DNA of 27,190 nt from Romeriopsis sp046049545. GTDB lineage: Bacteria > Cyanobacteriota > Cyanobacteriia > Leptolyngbyales > Leptolyngbyaceae. The stretch spans positions 1 through 27,190 of the forward strand of contig JBJORF010000059.1 of the NCBI GenBank assembly GCA_046049545.1. The letters run 5' to 3'. The position numbers and the translations under genes were made by a program. Below are positions 7,518 through 15,465 of this stretch, piece by piece (within the stretch, counting starts at the first letter, position 1; every line of letters starts with the position of its first letter). Below the pieces are notes generated by a model that saw only the letters and a program-made list of their open reading frames with translations, did not search any database and was not told where the DNA came from.

Positions 7518-9556
7518 CACAAAACCCCTCCCAACATTTCCCGAATCTCATTCTCTAAATCCTTAATCTCCGCCTCAATCACCCCCAACTCCCTCGGCGG
7601 CACATACTCATAAAAATGCCGCGTAAACGGAATCTCATAGCCAATCTTCGTCTTCTCCTCATCCACCCAAGCATCCGGCACATGGGGCAACACCTCCCGC
7701 GCCATATAACCCCCCACATCCTCCTTCAACGGCACATTCTCATAATCCCGCAGCTCCGGATCAGCCTCCGGCTTCCCATCCTTATCCACACAAATCACCG
7801 CCCCCTCATCCCGCTCCCCCAACCCCGCCAAAATCACCTTCAAAACCCCCGCCGCCAACTTCACCCCCGCCTGCTTCGCCGCCCCCTGCAAATCCTTCAA
7901 AAACACCGCCCGATCCTGATACAACTTCGACCCATCCAACCGCCCCAAAACATCCAAATACTCCGCCTGCAAAGCCTTCCCCGCCGCCACATCCTCCGCC
8001 ACCTTCACCGCATCCTTCTTCTTACTCACCGCCAAATTCACCCACCCCGACTCCGCCTGCAACCGCGCCAACCGCCCCGCCGACACCTGAAAATTCAACC
8101 GCAACGGACGCTCCACCGTAATCCGTCGATAGCCAAAATCTTCATTATCAAAAATCTTCACCGCCTCACCCGGCTCAAAATCCTGATATAGCCGCGTAAT
8201 CGCCGCAATATTCTCCCCCGTCATCTCATTACGCTTATTCGCCTGCGACTTCCGCATCCGCCGAAACTGCCCCACCCCATTAATCAACTGCACCTTTCCC
8301 CGACGATGCTTCGGCTTCCCATTCGTCAAAATCCAAATATACGTATTAATCCCCGTATTCTGAAACATCTGATCCGGCAACGCCACGATCGCCTCCAACC
8401 AGTCATGCTCAATCACCCAGCGCCGAATCTGACTCTCCCCACTATCCGCCGCCCCCGTAAACAACGGACTGCCATTAAACACGATCGCCAACCGACTCCC
8501 CAGCCCATCCTTACCCACAGGCTCCATCTTCGACACCATATGCTGCAAAAACAGCAACGCCCCATCATTAATCCTCGGCAGCCCCACCGCAAACCGCCCC
8601 TCCGGATTTTCCGCCTCCGCCTCCACAAACGCCTGCTCACTCTTCCAATTCACCCCAAACGGCGGATTGCTCAACATATAGCGAAACCGCTCCCCCTTAA
8701 ACCGATCGCCCGAAAAACTATTCCCCTCCCGAATATTCGCCGCATCCTCCCCCGTCACCAAAAAATCCGACTTCGCCACCGCATAGGTCTGCTCATTCAA
8801 CTCCTGCCCATACAACAACACCTCCGCCTTAGGATTAATCTTCGTCAGAATATGCTCCTTCGCGATCGTCAGCATTCCCCCCGTCCCACAAGCCGGATCA
8901 AACACCTTCCGGATGATCCCCTTCCCCCGCAAATCCGCCTCATGCTCCGCAAACAGCAAATTGCACATCAACCGAATAATCTCACGCGGCGTATAGTGAT
9001 GCCCCGCCGTCTCCCCCGTAAACTGATTAAACTTATCCAACAACCGCTCATACACATCCCCCATCTCGTGATTGCTCACCTGCGACGGATGCAAATCAAT
9101 CTCCGCAAACTTCTTGATCAGCTTCGTCAGCAAATCATGCTTCACCAGCTTATCGACGATCGCTTCAAGCTTAAAATTCTCCAGAATATCCCGCACATTC
9201 TGGCTATAGCTCTTGATATAAAACCGAAAATTCGCCTCCGTCTCCGCCGAATTCTGCGCCACCCCCGCCAAGTCATACTGCGACGCATTGTAAAACGGCA
9301 ACCCCCCCGTCGCCTTCAGCAGCACGGTCTCCAGCGTCTCCTCATCAAACTCATCCTTAAACTGCTCATAGGTTTGACGTACCTGCGATCGCACATCCGC
9401 CGTATAGATACAATCCAACCGCCGCAACACCAAAAACGGCAGCACCACATCCTTAAACTCATTGTGCATAAACGGCCCGAACAAGATATCGTCCGCCACC
9501 TGCCAAATAAACTGCGCCTTATCTTGAAAATTCAGTGCATCGGAGTTGGAAGACAT
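7517..9556 (-). CDS. hsdM: Type I restriction system DNA methyltransferase subunit M (HsdM)
   Basis: A 679-residue N6-adenine methyltransferase. The N-terminal HsdM domain (about 10-150) is followed by the SAM-binding motif I DPACGTGG (220-227) and the catalytic motif IV NPPF (297-300). It forms the M2S methylase with HsdS and the restriction complex with HsdR. ATG 9556 (MSSNSDALNFQDKAQF) starts where the family domain starts. An upstream alternative start at 9604 would add 16 residues with no domain support. The C-terminal segment from about residue 520 is long and specific to a subset of HsdM proteins. The gene is divergent from cas12k, with 247 nt between the two starts. Confidence 0.95.
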   Translation of the reverse strand: MSSNSDALNFQDKAQFIWQVADDILFGPFMHNEFKDVVLPFLVLRRLDCIYTADVRSQVRQTYEQFKDEFDEETLETVLLKATGGLPFYNASQYDLAGVAQNSAETEANFRFYIKSYSQNVRDILENFKLEAIVDKLVKHDLLTKLIKKFAEIDLHPSQVSNHEMGDVYERLLDKFNQFTGETAGHHYTPREIIRLMCNLLFAEHEADLRGKGIIRKVFDPACGTGGMLTIAKEHILTKINPKAEVLLYGQELNEQTYAVAKSDFLVTGEDAANIREGNSFSGDRFKGERFRYMLSNPPFGVNWKSEQAFVEAEAENPEGRFAVGLPRINDGALLFLQHMVSKMEPVGKDGLGSRLAIVFNGSPLFTGAADSGESQIRRWVIEHDWLEAIVALPDQMFQNTGINTYIWILTNGKPKHRRGKVQLINGVGQFRRMRKSQANKRNEMTGENIAAITRLYQDFEPGEAVKIFDNEDFGYRRITVERPLRLNFQVSAGRLARLQAESGWVNLAVSKKKDAVKVAEDVAAGKALQAEYLDVLGRLDGSKLYQDRAVFLKDLQGAAKQAGVKLAAGVLKVILAGLGERDEGAVICVDKDGKPEADPELRDYENVPLKEDVGGYMAREVLPHVPDAWVDEEKTKIGYEIPFTRHFYEYVPPRELGVIEAEIKDLENEIREMLGGVL

Positions 9557-9803
9557 TTCGTTAAAACCCAATGAGGAAGCGATCGGCCATCCAGCGGCGC
9601 CCAAGGCAGCTCAAACAAGCCAGCACTCTTTATACCGCAATTCCTAACGCAGTAGCACGAATTCCCCCAACCCTAAAGATTCAACCCCGCCCGCAACCCT
9701 GAGTCGCAATCCCAACAGGATCGCACTAGTCGGATACGGTTCCAAACCACGACCCAAATAAGTATATTTGAACTATATTTATGTTTCTGGCGATGTTCTT
9801 CCC
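9557..9803. promoter_or_regulatory. Divergent promoter region between hsdM and cas12k
   Basis: The 247-nt spacer should hold promoters for both directions. Most of it is C-rich. The only AT-rich stretch is just upstream of cas12k (9758-9784), containing TATATTTGAACTATATTTAT. The decamer TGAACTATAT at 9769-9778 also occurs at 4995-5004 upstream of the 5071 gene. I cannot assign -35 and -10 boxes with certainty. Many V-K elements carry a regulator gene (CvkR) beside cas12k. None is present here. Confidence 0.4.
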
Positions 9804-11660
9804 ATGAGTCAAATCACCATCCAATGCCGCCTCATTGCCCCGGCCACCACCCGCCAATTCTTCTGGCACCTCATGGCCGATCGCAACACCCCCCTGATCA
9901 ACGAACTGATCCAACAAGTCAGTCAGCATGACGACTTCCCCACCTGGCGACAAAAAGGCAAACTCCCCGCCACCATCATCAGCCAACTCTGCCAACCCCT
10001 CAAAGCCGATCCCCGCTTCAACGGCCAACCCTCCCGCTGTTACATCTCCGCCATCCACGCCGTCGAATACATTTTCAAATCCTGGCTCACCATCCAGAAA
10101 ACCCTCCAAGCCAAACTCGATCGCAAGCGCTTCTGGCTCGAAATCCTCCAAAGTGACACCGAACTCACCGAAGCCATAGACCAGCCCCTCGAAGCCATCC
10201 AAACCCACGCCACCCAAATTCTCACTCGCCTCACCCGTCGATCACGCCGCACTGATAACCCAGAACGCACCATCTACAGCCAACTCTTTGATCTGTACCG
10301 TGATGCAGAATCACCCATAGAACGTGCCACGATCGTCTACCTGATCAAAAACCGGGGGGTACTCCCCACCGACCCAGAAGACCCCGACAAACTTGCCAAA
10401 CGCCGCCGCAAAATCGCTATCCAAGCCGAACGCCTACAAACCCAAATCGAAGCCCGTATCCCCAAAGGCCGCGATCTCACAGGTCAACAATGGCTAGAGA
10501 CACTGACGATCGCCACCACCACCGTGCCAAAAGACAATGCCGAAGCCAAACACTGGCAAAACCGCTTACTCACCAACCCCAAACCTGTCCCATTTCCGCT
10601 AATCTACGAAACCAACGAGGATATGGTCTGGTCACTCAACCCCAAAGGCCGACTCACTGTACAATTCAACGGCCTATCCGATCACACCTTCGACATCTAC
10701 TGCGATCAACGCCAACTCCACTGGTTCCAGCGCTTCCTCAACGACCAAACCCAAAAACGGACCAGCAAAAACCACTCCAGCGCCCTCTTCACCCTCCGCT
10801 CAGGCCGTTTAGCGTGGCAAGTCGGAGAAGGCAAAGGCGACCCCTGGGAAGTCCACCATCTCACCCTGTACTGCACCGTCGATACCCGCCTCTGGTCAGC
10901 CGAAGGCACCGATTCAGTCCGTCAAGAAAAAGCCACCGAGGTCGCCAAAACCCTGACCAAAATGCAAGACAAAGGCAACCTCTCCGACACCCAAACCGCC
11001 TACGTCAAACGTCTCTCATCCACCTTAGAAAAAATCCAAAACCCCTTCGATCGTCCCAGCCAACCCCGCTACCAAAGCAATGCCCACATCATCGTCGGCC
11101 TCAGCCTCGGCGTAGACAAACTCGCCACCCTTGCCGTCTGGGATGCCAACCGCGATAGTATCCTCGCCTACCGTAGCATCCGCCAACTCCTCGGCGACAA
11201 CTACAAACTCCTCTCCCGCCAACGCCAACAGCAGCAAGCTACCGCTCACCAACGCCACAAAGCCCAAAAACGCAGTGCTCCTAAACAACCCGGCACATCT
11301 AACCTCGGCGAATACATCGATCGCCTCCTCGCCAAAGCCATTATCCAAACCGCCAAATCCTACAAAGCCTCCAGCATTGCCGTCCCCAACCTCGACCAAA
11401 TACGCGACATCATCACCAGCGAAATCCAATCCAGAGCCGAACAGAAATGCCCTGGCCACTTAGCATCCCAAAAACACTACACTAAACAATACCGTGTCAA
11501 CATTCACCGTTGGAGCTATGGTCGTCTTATCGACAATCTTCGTAGCCAAGCCTCCCAACTCGGCATCCCCATAGAAAAAGTTAAACAACCCAACCAAGGA
11601 ACATCGCAGGCAAAAGCTAAAGAAATAGCGATTGTTGCCTATCGTTCCCGCCAACAATAA
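9804..11660 (+). CDS. cas12k: Cas12k, nuclease-dead RNA-guided effector of type V-K CAST
   Basis: A 618-residue protein closely resembling Scytonema Cas12k along its whole length. Landmarks are MSQITIQ at the N terminus, ADRNTPLINEL (25-35), GKLPATIISQLCQPLKADPRF (52-72), split here by length only, ETNEDMVWS (269-277), LHWFQRFL (305-312) and HRWSYGRLI (568-576). The RuvC region is degenerate. The first motif reads VGLSLG (431-436), where active Cas12 has Asp, and the second reads AVPNL (526-530) without the catalytic Glu. It would bind target DNA next to a PAM with crRNA/tracrRNA and recruit TniQ and TnsC without cleavage. ATG 9804 matches the family N terminus. An upstream in-frame ATA/TTG-type extension from 9768 has no support. 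The tracrRNA follows within about 50 nt. Confidence 0.97.
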   Translation: MSQITIQCRLIAPATTRQFFWHLMADRNTPLINELIQQVSQHDDFPTWRQKGKLPATIISQLCQPLKADPRFNGQPSRCYISAIHAVEYIFKSWLTIQKTLQAKLDRKRFWLEILQSDTELTEAIDQPLEAIQTHATQILTRLTRRSRRTDNPERTIYSQLFDLYRDAESPIERATIVYLIKNRGVLPTDPEDPDKLAKRRRKIAIQAERLQTQIEARIPKGRDLTGQQWLETLTIATTTVPKDNAEAKHWQNRLLTNPKPVPFPLIYETNEDMVWSLNPKGRLTVQFNGLSDHTFDIYCDQRQLHWFQRFLNDQTQKRTSKNHSSALFTLRSGRLAWQVGEGKGDPWEVHHLTLYCTVDTRLWSAEGTDSVRQEKATEVAKTLTKMQDKGNLSDTQTAYVKRLSSTLEKIQNPFDRPSQPRYQSNAHIIVGLSLGVDKLATLAVWDANRDSILAYRSIRQLLGDNYKLLSRQRQQQQATAHQRHKAQKRSAPKQPGTSNLGEYIDRLLAKAIIQTAKSYKASSIAVPNLDQIRDIITSEIQSRAEQKCPGHLASQKHYTKQYRVNIHRWSYGRLIDNLRSQASQLGIPIEKVKQPNQGTSQAKAKEIAIVAYRSRQQ

Positions 11661-11707
11661 AGTACAATTGAACTTAAAAGAGTTTTGAACCTTGAAAACT
11701 GAATATT

Positions 11708-11985
11708 TCAATAGCGTCGCATTACATACTGCTAGCAGTCCCTGTAATGTGAAAAAACTGGGTTCGTTTGACTGTCTGCCGACAGTTTTACTTTCTGACC
11801 CTGGTAGCTGCTCACCCTGATGCTGTCGGATGGGATTCGCAAGTTTCCCAGAAGAGATTAAGTCATGATTGAAGATCGCTATTTTCTATTATGGCGTAGG
11901 TACGCTCCCAGCAACAAGGGCGCAGACATACTGCTGTAGTGGCTACCAAACCACCCCCGATCGAGGGGGAACCCGTCTCTATCAG
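11708..11985 (+). ncRNA. tracrRNA of the type V-K CAST
   Basis: Blocks that I recall from the Scytonema CAST tracrRNA appear in order: AATAGCG near 11710, TTTGACTGTC, CTTTCTGACCCTGGTAGCTG (11791-11810), CTCACCCTGATGCTG, GCTCCCAGCAA, AAGGGCGCAGA, ACTGCTGTAGTGGCTAC, and ACCCCCGATCGAGGGGGAAC. Stems are readable: CATTACA 11720-11726 with TGTAATG 11743-11749, ACTGTC 11771-11776 with GACAGT 11781-11786, and CCCCC 11954-11958 with GGGGG 11965-11969. The anti-repeat AACCCGTCTC (11970-11979) pairs with GGGGCAGGTT of the CRISPR repeat with one C-A mismatch and two G-U pairs. Ends are approximate. Compared with my memory of the Scytonema RNA, about 50 nt extra lie around 11828-11893. Confidence 0.9.
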
Positions 11986-12010
11986 TCATTTTCGCACTTG
12001 AGTATGGATG

Positions 12011-12173
12011 ATTTTCATCCGGCGATCAGCGCAAAGCTGAAAATACCTATCCTGTAAGGCTCATACCTAAAGAGGATAGGCAAGCAACTGCCACCCAAGT
12101 AGCGACTAATGGACTTGGGCAGATCGATCGGCGCAAACACAACTTGAATAGCCTGTCTCACAGCACATTCAAG
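12011..12173. repeat. Four consecutive stem-loops between tracrRNA and array
   Basis: Four perfect 7-bp inverted repeats follow one another without overlap. They are ATTTTCA 12011-12017 / TGAAAAT 12038-12044; CCTATCC 12046-12052 / GGATAGG 12074-12080; CCCAAGT 12094-12100 / ACTTGGG 12113-12119, extended by CTG 12088-12090 / CAG 12120-12122; and CTTGAAT 12143-12149 / ATTCAAG 12167-12173. The last ends 9 nt before the first CRISPR repeat. The stretch is the array's leader position. It could be a structured leader, a 3' extension of the tracrRNA or operator sites. No T-run follows any stem, so simple intrinsic terminators are unlikely. Confidence 0.6.
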
Positions 12174-12181
12174 CAACCGCC

Positions 12182-14180
12182 GCCGCAATCACCTGTCCTC
12201 ACTGGGGCAGGTTGAAAGCCGCGCCACTTGCAACCTGTCACGGTAAACCCGTCTGCCGCAATCACCTGTCCTCACTGGGGCAGGTTGAAAGATCTGTAAG
12301 GGGATCCGGCGGCTCTATATCTTCACGCCGCAATCACCTGTCCTCACTGGGGCAGGTTGAAAGTTATTTTCTCAGCAGTCTTACTTATAAAAAATTCAGC
12401 CGCAATCACCTGTCCTCACTGGGGCAGGTTGAAAGGCTCCGTTTTGTGGCGTCCTGGGCGGTTTGGGGTTGCCGCAATCACCTGTCCTCACTGGGGCAGG
12501 TTGAAAGAAAAATTCTTGAATCAATCCTTGCTCTTTTTAACGCCGCAATCACCTGTCCTCACTGGGGCAGGTTGAAAGACTAAGTGATTCGACGTTCAGG
12601 GCAATGATGCCCGCCGCAATCACCTGTCCTCACTGGGGCAGGTTGAAAGAAGGATATGGCGATCGGCGCTGGTTTCCGATTTTGCCGCAATCACCTGTCC
12701 TCACTGGGGCAGGTTGAAAGTTTATCCAATCTCTGTTTACTTCCTCCCCCTTCCCGCCGCAATCACCTGTCCTCACTGGGGCAGGTTGAAAGTATATATC
12801 CAATTACTCAAACCGATAACGGGTACGGATGTTCGCCGCAATCACCTGTCCTCACTGGGGCAGGTTGAAAGGAAACCGAGGGCGGCGGCGATGTCGATGA
12901 TTTGCGCCGCAATCACCTGTCCTCACTGGGGCAGGTTGAAAGACCCATAGCTTGCCCTTGGCCCGTTCCACTTTATGCCGCAATCACCTGTCCTCACTGG
13001 GGCAGGTTGAAAGGCCAGCCGGAGATCTCCGATCGGGTATCAGCTTGAGCCGCAATCACCTGTCCTCACTGGGGCAGGTTGAAAGATGTCTGCTGCGTCT
13101 GCTCAAAATAAGGGTGCTCGCCGCAATCACCTGTCCTCACTGGGGCAGGTTGAAAGACAGATCGCGAAACTGGTCGGCATGGCGGAAGGTAATCGCAGCC
13201 GCAATCACCTGTCCTCACTGGGGCAGGTTGAAAGCCTACGAACGCATGGGTAGAATACAATCCCACGCTGCCGCAATCACCTGTCCTCACTGGGGCAGGT
13301 TGAAAGTGATTACCCGACCTGATCTAGCTCGGGCAAACGACGCCGCAATCACCTGTCCTCACTGGGGCAGGTTGAAAGACGATCGTGACTTCAGAATCAA
13401 TAATCGTGCTGACGCCGCAATCACCTGTCCTCACTGGGGCAGGTTGAAAGCAAATAGGCCCGCACTTCCACGATTTCACCAATCGGCCGCAATCACCTGT
13501 CCTCACTGGGGCAGGTTGAAAGGTCTCCCCCCTGCCTCATGAATCTATCGTACACCGCCGCAATCACCTGTCCTCACTGGGGCAGGTTGAAAGCAAGGAA
13601 CTAGAACCAAAGACTGACTGGCACGAGTCAAGCCGCAATCACCTGTCCTCACTGGGGCAGGTTGAAAGGAATTTGTGCTGACGCAATTGCACCATGACAT
13701 TGTGGTGGCCGCAATCACCTGTCCTCACTGGGGCAGGTTGAAAGGTGTTGGTGATTGGGCATGAAAAAAGCGGCCTCCGTAGGCCGCAATCACCTGTCCT
13801 CACTGGGGCAGGTTGAAAGTTCCCACTGGTTGGGCTTCTGGAAGAACGCCTTGGCGCCGCAATCACCTGTCCTCACTGGGGCAGGTTGAAAGAAGAAGCT
13901 AGATGCCATCATCGGCGAAATTTCCACGCCGCAATCACCTGTCCTCACTGGGGCAGGTTGAAAGTTTCCGTTGCCCGGAGCACCAGTGAACATCCCGATG
14001 TGCCGCAATCACCTGTCCTCACTGGGGCAGGTTGAAAGTGTTGTTTGAATCGATCGGGGGCCGTGGCATTTTCGCCGCAATCACCTGTCCTCACTGGGGC
14101 AGGTTGAAAGCAGTCTGATGCGCAATCTCCCGGCGCACGTCTCGCCGCAATCACCTGTCCTCACTGGGGCAGGTTGAAAG
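12182..14180 (+). CRISPR. Type V-K CRISPR array, 28 repeats and 27 spacers
   Basis: A 37-nt repeat beginning GCCGCAATCACCTG and ending GGGGCAGGTTGAAAG occurs 28 times from 12182-12218 to 14144-14180. I see no base change in any copy, including the first and the last. The GTTGAAAG end and 37-nt length fit V-K repeats. Spacers are mostly 33-36 nt. Long ones are spacer 9 (12793-12834, 42 nt), spacer 14 (13157-13197, 41 nt), spacers 20-22 (38-39 nt) and spacer 25 (37 nt). The orientation is set by the tracrRNA and cas12k on the left and by anti-repeat pairing to the 3' half of the repeat. Some repeats are read through as spurious open frames in both directions. Confidence 0.99.
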
Positions 14181-14274
14181 GATCGATATACAAGGTTGGG
14201 CACCGCCCAACACCACCAACCGACACCCCCCACCGATCGGCCTTCCCCGATCGCACCCACACATCCCAATAAAT
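14181..14274. other. Short right flank of the array with a hairpin, no visible transposon end
   Basis: Only 94 nt separate the last repeat from the stop of the dehydratase gene. GTTGGGC (14195-14201) and GCCCAAC (14205-14211) form a perfect 7-bp stem with a 3-nt loop, 14 nt after the last repeat. It could stop array transcription or be part of a last processed crRNA, but no T-run follows. I looked for TGTACA-like termini and repeated TnsB-type sites in this stretch and saw none. Confidence 0.5.
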
Positions 14275-15288
14275 TCAAGACATCTCCCAGGTAAGCGGCA
14301 ACCGCACCTGGGATTTGATTTTCTTCGGCTTCACCCCCGCAAACAACTTCCCCGCCACCGCCAAATCCACATTTCCCCCACTGACAATCACCCCCACCCG
14401 CTTCCCCGGCATCGCCATCAGCCCTTCCAACAGCGGCACCGCCCCCAGCGCCCCCGTCGGCTCCACCACAATCTTCAGCCGCTCCCAGAGCACCATCAGA
14501 GATCGCCCGATCGCCGCCTCCGAAACCGCCACCATATCATCCACCTCCGCCAAAAAAATCGGCCAAGTCAGATCTCCCAAACAAGCCGTTCTGGCACCAT
14601 CGGCAATGGTTTTGGGATTCTCCACCCGCTGCAACGATCGGGTCACAAACGATCGCGTCGCATCATCCGCCGCCTTGGGTTCGACGCCAATAATTTCGCA
14701 ACGCGGCGACAATGCCCGCACCGCGATCGCGCTCCCCGCAATCAAGCCACCGCCGCCCACACAAACAAACAAGGCATCCAATTCCCCCACTGCCTCCAGC
14801 AATTCCCAAGCCACCGTCCCCTGGCCCGCAATTACTGCCGGATGATCGAACGGCGGAATCAGCGTCAGCCCCCGATCGTCCGCCAATTCCTGGACCAAAA
14901 CTTCCCGCGATTCCGTCTCCCGGTCATACAGCACCACCGTCGCCCCATAGCCCTGCGTCGCCGCCTGCTTCACCGTTGGGGCATCCTGCGGCATGACGAT
15001 CGTCACTGGCACCCCCAAAATCTGCCCCGCCAACGCCAACGCCTGCCCATGATTTCCCGAAGAAAAAGCCACCACCCCTGCCTGCCGCTGGGCCGAATCA
15101 AGCTGGGCCAGGGCGTTATAGGCTCCCCGAAACTTAAACGAGCCACTGCGCTGGAAATTCTCGCACTTGAAAAAAATCTGGCTCCCGGTTTGGGCATTCA
15201 GCGTTTGCGAAGTCAGAACGGGTGTGCGATGGGCCACGCCTGCCAAGCGATCGACCGCCGCTTGGATCGACCCTGCTGTAATCGTCAT
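14275..15288 (-). CDS. PLP-dependent threonine/serine dehydratase-like enzyme
   Basis: A 337-residue fold-type II PLP enzyme. The PLP lysine lies in SGSFKFRGA (K52), the substrate loop is SSGNHG (76-81), and the phosphate-binding loop is GGGGL (178-182). There is no C-terminal ACT domain, so it resembles the short catabolic threonine ammonia-lyase, serine racemase or threo-3-hydroxyaspartate ammonia-lyase group rather than biosynthetic IlvA. The substrate (Thr, Ser or hydroxyaspartate) cannot be decided by eye. I chose ATG 15288 because GGTGAGG lies 10 nt upstream. A TTG nine bases earlier would sit almost on that site. It is convergent with the CRISPR array and divergent from serA. Confidence 0.88.
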   Translation of the reverse strand: MTITAGSIQAAVDRLAGVAHRTPVLTSQTLNAQTGSQIFFKCENFQRSGSFKFRGAYNALAQLDSAQRQAGVVAFSSGNHGQALALAGQILGVPVTIVMPQDAPTVKQAATQGYGATVVLYDRETESREVLVQELADDRGLTLIPPFDHPAVIAGQGTVAWELLEAVGELDALFVCVGGGGLIAGSAIAVRALSPRCEIIGVEPKAADDATRSFVTRSLQRVENPKTIADGARTACLGDLTWPIFLAEVDDMVAVSEAAIGRSLMVLWERLKIVVEPTGALGAVPLLEGLMAMPGKRVGVIVSGGNVDLAVAGKLFAGVKPKKIKSQVRLPLTWEMS

Positions 15289-15465
15289 CTGCGCCAAACC
15301 TCACCGAAAACCTGCCCGTCCAGTCTAACGCGCCCATTCCCGTCCTATCAGTCCACCCCAATCCCAAAGACTTTCGCGCGATCGCCGCAGGGGCGCGAGC
15401 GCTGTGCCGTAAAATACAAAACGACGTAGATGACAGGCCCGCAGAACAGGCCATAGGTGTGACTC

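Noticed and set aside
8306..9574. 422-residue plus-strand open frame, and 7616-8191
   Set aside because: Antisense to hsdM. The products are implausibly rich in Arg, Leu, His, Ile and Pro, the shadow of C-rich third positions in hsdM.
9804..11660. Cas12k as an active nuclease
   Set aside because: RuvC motif I reads VGLSLG and motif II reads AVPNL. The catalytic Asp and Glu are absent, as in the whole Cas12k family.
14181..14274. tRNA gene or tRNA-derived target next to the array
   Set aside because: No cloverleaf and no GTTCGAATC-like T-loop is present here or elsewhere in the window.
12212..14278. Repetitive open frames on both strands with recurrent RNHLSSLGQVE or FQPAPVRTGDCG
   Set aside because: Translations of the CRISPR repeat.
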